Part shown: piece by piece, positions 58,884 to 64,000 of the stretch
How the letters are laid out: each line of letters starts with the position of its first letter
Position numbering within the stretch: the stretch's first letter is position 1
Source of the DNA: Triangularia verruculosa
Lineage: Eukaryota > Ascomycota > Sordariomycetes > Sordariales > Podosporaceae
Assembly: GCA_033296885.1 (NCBI GenBank)
Contig: MU863888.1
Coordinates: forward strand, 186,001-250,000
DNA length: 64,000 nt
Direction: 5' to 3'
The notes under the pieces: model-generated
Databases searched by the model: none
What the model was told of the DNA's origin: nothing
The model's input: only the letters and a program-made list of their open reading frames with translations
Translations under genes and position numbers: made by a program

Positions 58884-61800
58884 CTACAGGTAAAACACTA
58901 CACCCAACCCAGCCAGAGCGATTACAACAAAACTGTACCCCTTCCTTCCAGCACCGGCAGTGACAACAGATTTGTCTGTCGTGATGGGTTTGTAAGGAGT
59001 GTTAACCGCCGATGCGGTAACCGATGAAGTGCCATCATCGACGGGAACAGGAGGCAACCCCCCAGCTGGAGGGGGACCGTACCCTTCACCACCACTACCA
59101 CCACCACCACCACCACCACCACTTCTAGTTGTAGCTGTCGGTTCCGGAACTGATACCGTAGAAGGCAGCGGACCATAACCATCAGCAGGATCAGCCACCG
59201 TCAGCATCGACGACGAGAAAACCCCCGTTGTTGACAATGACATTCCCACCCCCGACTCCAAAGTCAACACCACAGCCGCCGTCTCCACCGCCGTGGCAGT
59301 AACCGTCGTCGTCGAGCCGCTACACCCGTGACATTCCCCCCCCGGTGTATGCCCCGGGACAGTCCCCGTATAAACCGTCGTTGTACACGTGCTGCACGGC
59401 TGAAGCGTGACGGTGAGGGTTGTTTCGGGGGAGGACGGGCAGGAGGTCACTGTAACCGTGGTGAAGGCATCGTCTGATCCTCCGCCGGAGGACGGGGTGC
59501 CGAAGATGCAGGGGTAGCAGGGGTGCGAGGGGTGAGGGGTTGCGCAGATGGAGCGGGTGAGGGTTGAGAGGTGGGATGTGGAGGTTTCGGTTACTGTTTT
59601 TGGGGTTAGTTAAGGTCGTGGATGGGGGGAGGGGGAAAGGGGGGATGGGTACCGGTTGAGCCGGAGGGACAGATCTCGATGAGGGAGATGATGTGGATTA
59701 TTTCTATCCCTATCCAACTGTCGCATTCGGAGGTGGAGGGGGGGTCGTCGCAGGTATTGTTTGTTGATGTAGGTAGGTTTGATTCCGACGGGGTGGATGG
59801 GTTGATGGTTGTTGCTGAGGAGCCGGATGGGTTGGAGGGACTTCCGAATGAGTATGATGCGCCTGAGCTCGGCTGATTAGATGGGAAATCCCCTGAGGCA
59901 GTTCCAGAAGCGGCGGAGGTGGCTGCCAGAGTCGAGGTTGTGATTGAGCCTGTTAAGCTTGGGAGATTGGGGCGGCTGGAGGAGCTTGATGACCCAGCAG
60001 AAGCTGAAGGTAAGAAAGAACTAGAACTGGAGGCATCATCAGTTGGAGAGCCAGATGAACCGGCATTTCCGGATGAGGAAGAACCAGAAGAACCACTAGC
60101 GGTTACAGTGCCGCTTCCACTCAAAGGATCAGCAGTATTAGTCTCCGAGGGGCCCCCGGACATGCTACCTGCGGCGCCTGATGCGGTTCCTGAAGACATC
60201 ATCGACGAGCTGCCTGACTGGCCACTAATATAGCTCGTACTCCCCAGCCCTCTACCCGTCGAGCTCGAGGTCACCGAGGATCCAGGAGCAGTAGCTGAGC
60301 TTCCACCGATTGTCAGAGTCTTAGTAGATCTTGTTTCACTGACGCCCGGTCCGTTGCCGTCGCCGCCTCGATCTGAAGTCTGTCCAGATGGATAGACCGT
60401 CAGGGTTGACGGGGAACGGCGCGATGTCGTGCTGGATGCAGTGCTGATCCCCGGTCCGTTGCCGTCATCTCCACCTGAAGACTGGCCAGAAGGATAGATG
60501 GTGACTGTGGACTGAGGCCTACCTGACGCCGTTCCAGACACAGTGTTTGGCGAGGACGAACTCATTGGTGCTGAACTAACTCCCGGTCCATTGCCGGCGT
60601 CACTTCCACCAGAAGTCTGACCACTTGGGTAGACAGTCACTGTTGGCTTTACCGAAGCCGATGCCGTCCCAGAACCAGCCATAGGTGAGGATGTATCAGG
60701 CTCTGCGGTTCCCGTCCTAGAAGAACTAGCAGTACCAGACACTGAACCTGACTGGTCCGATGGACGCACCGTAAGTGTGACTTGCGGTGAAGACTTAGTT
60801 GAAGACCAGGCTGGGACATCGGTGCCCGGTGGATAGGAGCTGGTGTCGGATAGCGAGGGATCTTGTGGGTTTACGGGCGGCTCCGGAACAACTGCTGTGA
60901 TTGTCACTGGTGGGCTGTCCGACTCGGTCATATCAGCTGTGGAAGCCGACGCTGAAGTGACCTGTCCGCCGTTGTCGCCTCCATTGCCCGGAACTCCAGC
61001 TGTAACCGTCACTACAGGATCATCGGTTCCCGCCACAGCCGAACTACTCGGCCTATCGGTGCGTATCGAGCCCATCTCAGTCGGCCCGCCTGAAGGAGGC
61101 CCGGCTGTTACCGTCCCAGGAGTAGACTCGGTAGGATCACCAGAGGCGGTGACGATGACTGTCCCTGGCTCCCCGCCATCGGTGTCCGAGTTGCTTGGCG
61201 AACTGGATGAGGTAGGCGGTGCAGATGACGGTGATCCAGTATCAGGACTGCCTGAAGCGGTGATAATGACGGTCTCTGGTTCGTCGCTGGAGTCAGAAGT
61301 GCTCAGCGGAGCAGATGAGGAAGGTGGTGCTGATGACGGCGCACTGGTACCAGAGTTGTCAGAGGCGGTGACGATGACGGTTTCTGGGCCGTCGTCGGTG
61401 TTGGACCCTGATGCAGACGCGGACGCAGATGAGGCTGGGTTGGTGGTGGCGACATCTGAGGATGACGCAGGATCACCAGATGCAGTTACGACTACCGTTC
61501 CTGGGTCAGTATCGGTGGCGATATCTGATGTCGGCGAGGGAGGCCATGAATAGGTAACGATTATGGTCGGCGTATCGGAATCGCTTCCATTCCCGCTCGG
61601 AGATGCAGTACTTGAAGTTGGGACCAGACTTGAGGTGGGGATCCATGGAGGTCTGGATGGCCAGACGGTGATGGTTACCGGTGGTTTTTTAGTTTTGGTT
61701 CGGGGAGTTGATGTGTTGGTGTAGAGCATGCTAGTGGAGAGGCTGGTGTTGCTTGGTGATCCTGTGCTCATAGGCATGGAACTGCTGTGATTTGTTAGCG

Positions 61801-62843
61801 GATAAACGCAAGAACAGGACGCGGTAGATGTACCTAGTGTTGTAGAAAGTGGTACTGCTTTGTGTCGAAGTTGATGAACTAGACGTGATGTTTTCGCGAC
61901 ACAGGCCAGGCGATATCATGCCCAACAGGCACTTGCAAGAGGACGAACAGGCGCTGCCTGGCATCCCATTGACGGCCTTGCCATAATCACACTCCTCGTT
62001 AAACTCGGTATCCGTCACATTATTGCCACAGCCAAGTGGTATTGCGCCGCGAGCGATGATGTACGGAGTTCCATGCGTGCCATCTGCGAATGTTCTTTCC
62101 CCCAAGCCAGTACTGTTAAGGGCGATTGCCAGGGGCTCAAAGGCGCCATTCCCCTCAGTAGGGTACTCTGCAAACACCTCGTGGACACTGCAGTTCCAGT
62201 TGCTGGCCATGGCATCCGTGAGCGAAGTCATGGACTCGTCCGTTGCGACAATATGTGCCTTGTTCAGGCATGTCAGGTTGCCCCGGACTTTGAAGTCTCC
62301 AATCTCCGAAAGAGCCTCAATCGTAGTCGGAGTGGCTTTGCTCTGGTAGTAACATGACAGCGAAAAGTACATGCCGGTACCATTCTTGCCGGCGGAGGCA
62401 AGGCTGATGGAATCTCGGATCATGGCCGACGCACCGGCGAGCTTGGACCACTTGGCATGGTAAGATGGGTCCGTCCCGATGAGAACCATGTTGCCTGTTA
62501 CAGCCGGCGACCAGACTTTCTTGGTATTGTCCAGGAACTTGATCGTGTTCAAGCTTGTGTTGCATAGGCAGTCTGGGATAATAATAGACTTGTACTTGGC
62601 AAAGTCGGCCGTGGTCATGTCGTTCCATTCCTCTTCCGACTTGCAGGCATACGCTTCGGACTTGTCAGTTACGCTCTCGCCAACCGGAACAGCTACCCAC
62701 ATACGTGTCAAACCGAGTTTCTTTGCCTCGTCGTATTCGGTGTAGTTCAGCCCATACATGTACGGGAACAGGACGTCTCCCTCGGCCATCACAAGGCCTG
62801 CCAAGCTGGCAAGCGCCAACAAAAGACAATGAAAGATGCGCAT
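58884..62843 (-). CDS. GPI-anchored Ser/Thr-rich surface protein with DUF4215-like motif
   Basis: Three exons (62843-61834, 61784-59653, 59593-58884) give 1283 residues. A signal peptide (MRIFHCLLLALASLAGLVMA) leads into an N-terminal domain of about 310 residues with spaced cysteines and N-glycosylation sites. That domain ends in GCGNNVTDTEFNEECDYG followed by ACSSSCKC, like a DUF4215 cysteine-rich repeat. The middle ~800 residues are Ser/Thr/Pro/Gly-rich with repeated units such as PETVIVTAS, PGTVIVTASGDP, TVTVYPSGQTSGG and GNGPGVS. A second Cys cluster (CATPHPSHPCYPCIFG, CSTCTTT, CHGCSG) precedes a Gly run. The C-terminus GYSFVVIALAGLGVVFYL is a GPI-addition signal. It is probably a cell-wall adhesin or spore-coat protein (inference). 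Splice phases keep one frame across all exons. Confidence 0.82.
59900..61650 (-). repeat. Intragenic repeats in the adhesin stalk
   Basis: Within exon 2, one family of imperfect units (VTASGDP or VTASGSP followed by Ser/Pro runs) occupies the first half. Another (VYPSGQ or IYPSGQ, then GNGPG) recurs three times in the second half at about 40-residue spacing. Such tracts recombine and change length. Confidence 0.7.
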
Positions 62844-64000
62844 CGTAGCGGCCTCAGGGGTGATTCAGGGGTAATGAGTGACAAGATCGGGGTATCCCTT
62901 GAAGGATACGCCGTCAAACGACTGACTGTAATGATAGACTGCGCTAAGAGTAAAATGAGGATGTTGGAAAAACAAATCCAACAGTCCAGTAAAGCCCGGG
63001 AGTGGGCAGTGACTGCTATTTCAATCCATCGTCACGACGCAAATAGCTGAGATTAGACAGAGTCAAGGTAACCATGATATCGCGGGGCATTCTCGGCCAA
63101 ACGAGAGCATATCCAGAGAATCAGAGCATTCCCTCCGAGACGGTCTTAGGTCCCAGGAAAAGGGTCATCTGTTTAGCTGGGAGAGGGTAGACAAGCGACT
63201 GATGGTGTCTTTGTGGGACAGCCGCGTGTCGGACATTACTCTGGACCCCTTCCCAGTAAGCAAAACAGAGCCAGGGATTATTGACAATATCGGACAACGA
63301 GCTGGGTAGGTAAAGTCATATCCTTGCTAGAGCCTCGGCTGCCGCTGCTGTAGTTGTACTGTAGCTGTGAAAGTGGCTGATCGGCATTGGATCCCTCTGT
63401 GGACAGTGCTTTAGCCTGATGCATATCAACACAGTCTCAGGCACGGTTGGCTGAGATGGTTGCTGGGTGTACTGGGGAATCCTAGTCTCCAAATGCCGGG
63501 TGAGGCTAAGGGTAAGGGGTTCGGGAGCGATATGAGGCTCTTGTACGCTCGTCACTAGGCTTGGCCCGTGTCAACACCTTTTCAGATAGATGGGATGGCA
63601 GGTCGAGCTGAAGCTGCAAGCAATGAGACATGCTAATGCGGCCGTGACACTAGCTTCACCCGAAACACACCACAGTCTGCAGGGCACTTGAGGCGTCTGG
63701 GGGGGCGATCCTGTTGAAGAAAGGGGAGGCGCCCATCTCGCATCGGATCGCGTCGAGTCGGGTCGAGTCCAGTTGAGGGTTGCACAAAGATCTGAGACTG
63801 CAATTCATCACTTCCTCCTGCTTGAACCGAGCTAGTGGGTGGCAATGACCACGGGGATCAGGATTATAAGAACAAGTCTCAATGTTGTTGTGTAAGCTGA
63901 TGGGCTCGGGCTCATGAAGTTATGCGGATGTATCGGTGTCGGGGAGACGGTGTATAAGATTATGGCGATGGCGATGGCGATGACGATGGTGTCGCGACAG
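62844..64000. other. Intergenic right end: adhesin promoter and beyond
   Basis: No gene is supported. A GATGGC hexanucleotide repeat lies at 63962-63984. The first 600 bp would be the adhesin promoter. Confidence 0.45.

Noticed and set aside
60843..61553. 236-codon plus-strand frame
   Set aside because: Antisense shadow of the repetitive adhesin stalk.
63445..63530. tRNA-like stretch with GGCTGAGATGGTT and GGGGTTCGGGAGC
   Set aside because: No cloverleaf could be folded; acceptor stem lacking.

Overview
The window reads as nuclear DNA of a filamentous ascomycete, most likely a Sordariomycete near the Sordariales. Introns are short (about 50-120 nt) with GTNNGT donors and CTAAC-type branch points, coding DNA is GC-rich, intergenic DNA carries many TACC/AGGT runs, and the gene set (grainyhead/CP2 factor, fungal LCCL membrane protein, THI4 with a TPP riboswitch, GPI-anchored adhesin) fits. 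No bacterial, viral or CRISPR feature was seen. All coding coordinates are spliced models built by hand from frame, splice sites and family conservation; exon limits are given in each entry.

Left edge (1-6760): four genes in two divergent pairs form what looks like part of a specialised-metabolism cluster. They are a multi-pass membrane protein of unknown function (cut by the window edge), a PaxB/Pyr4-type integral-membrane terpene cyclase, an Osh4/Kes1-like oxysterol-binding protein and a cytochrome P450. A prenyltransferase, epoxidase or synthase, if present, must lie left of the window. Next is a 5.8 kb stretch without genes that holds a 30-bp palindrome, a foldback repeat and an AT-rich 21-bp tandem repeat.

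Centre (12.5-48.2 kb): housekeeping genes. They are a CP2/grainyhead factor (minus) followed by a 9.7 kb region without recognisable genes, an Osh6/7-like lipid-transfer protein, VPS74, RRP14/SURF6, EXO1 divergent from TMA16, a small cysteine-rich protein, MAM33, an LCCL-domain membrane protein, a four-helix membrane protein, a tiny secreted peptide precursor with a Kex2-type site, and AMMECR1.

Right part (48.2-64 kb): a CT/CA compound microsatellite, a basic cysteine-motif protein with a possible mitochondrial presequence, a group II PLP decarboxylase, an unusual Ras-type GTPase, THI4 with a TPP riboswitch inside a 5' UTR intron, and a 1283-residue GPI-anchored Ser/Thr-rich surface protein.

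The observations most worth following are the terpene-cyclase cluster with its own oxysterol-binding protein, the readable splice-control architecture of the THI4 riboswitch, and the secreted peptide precursor.
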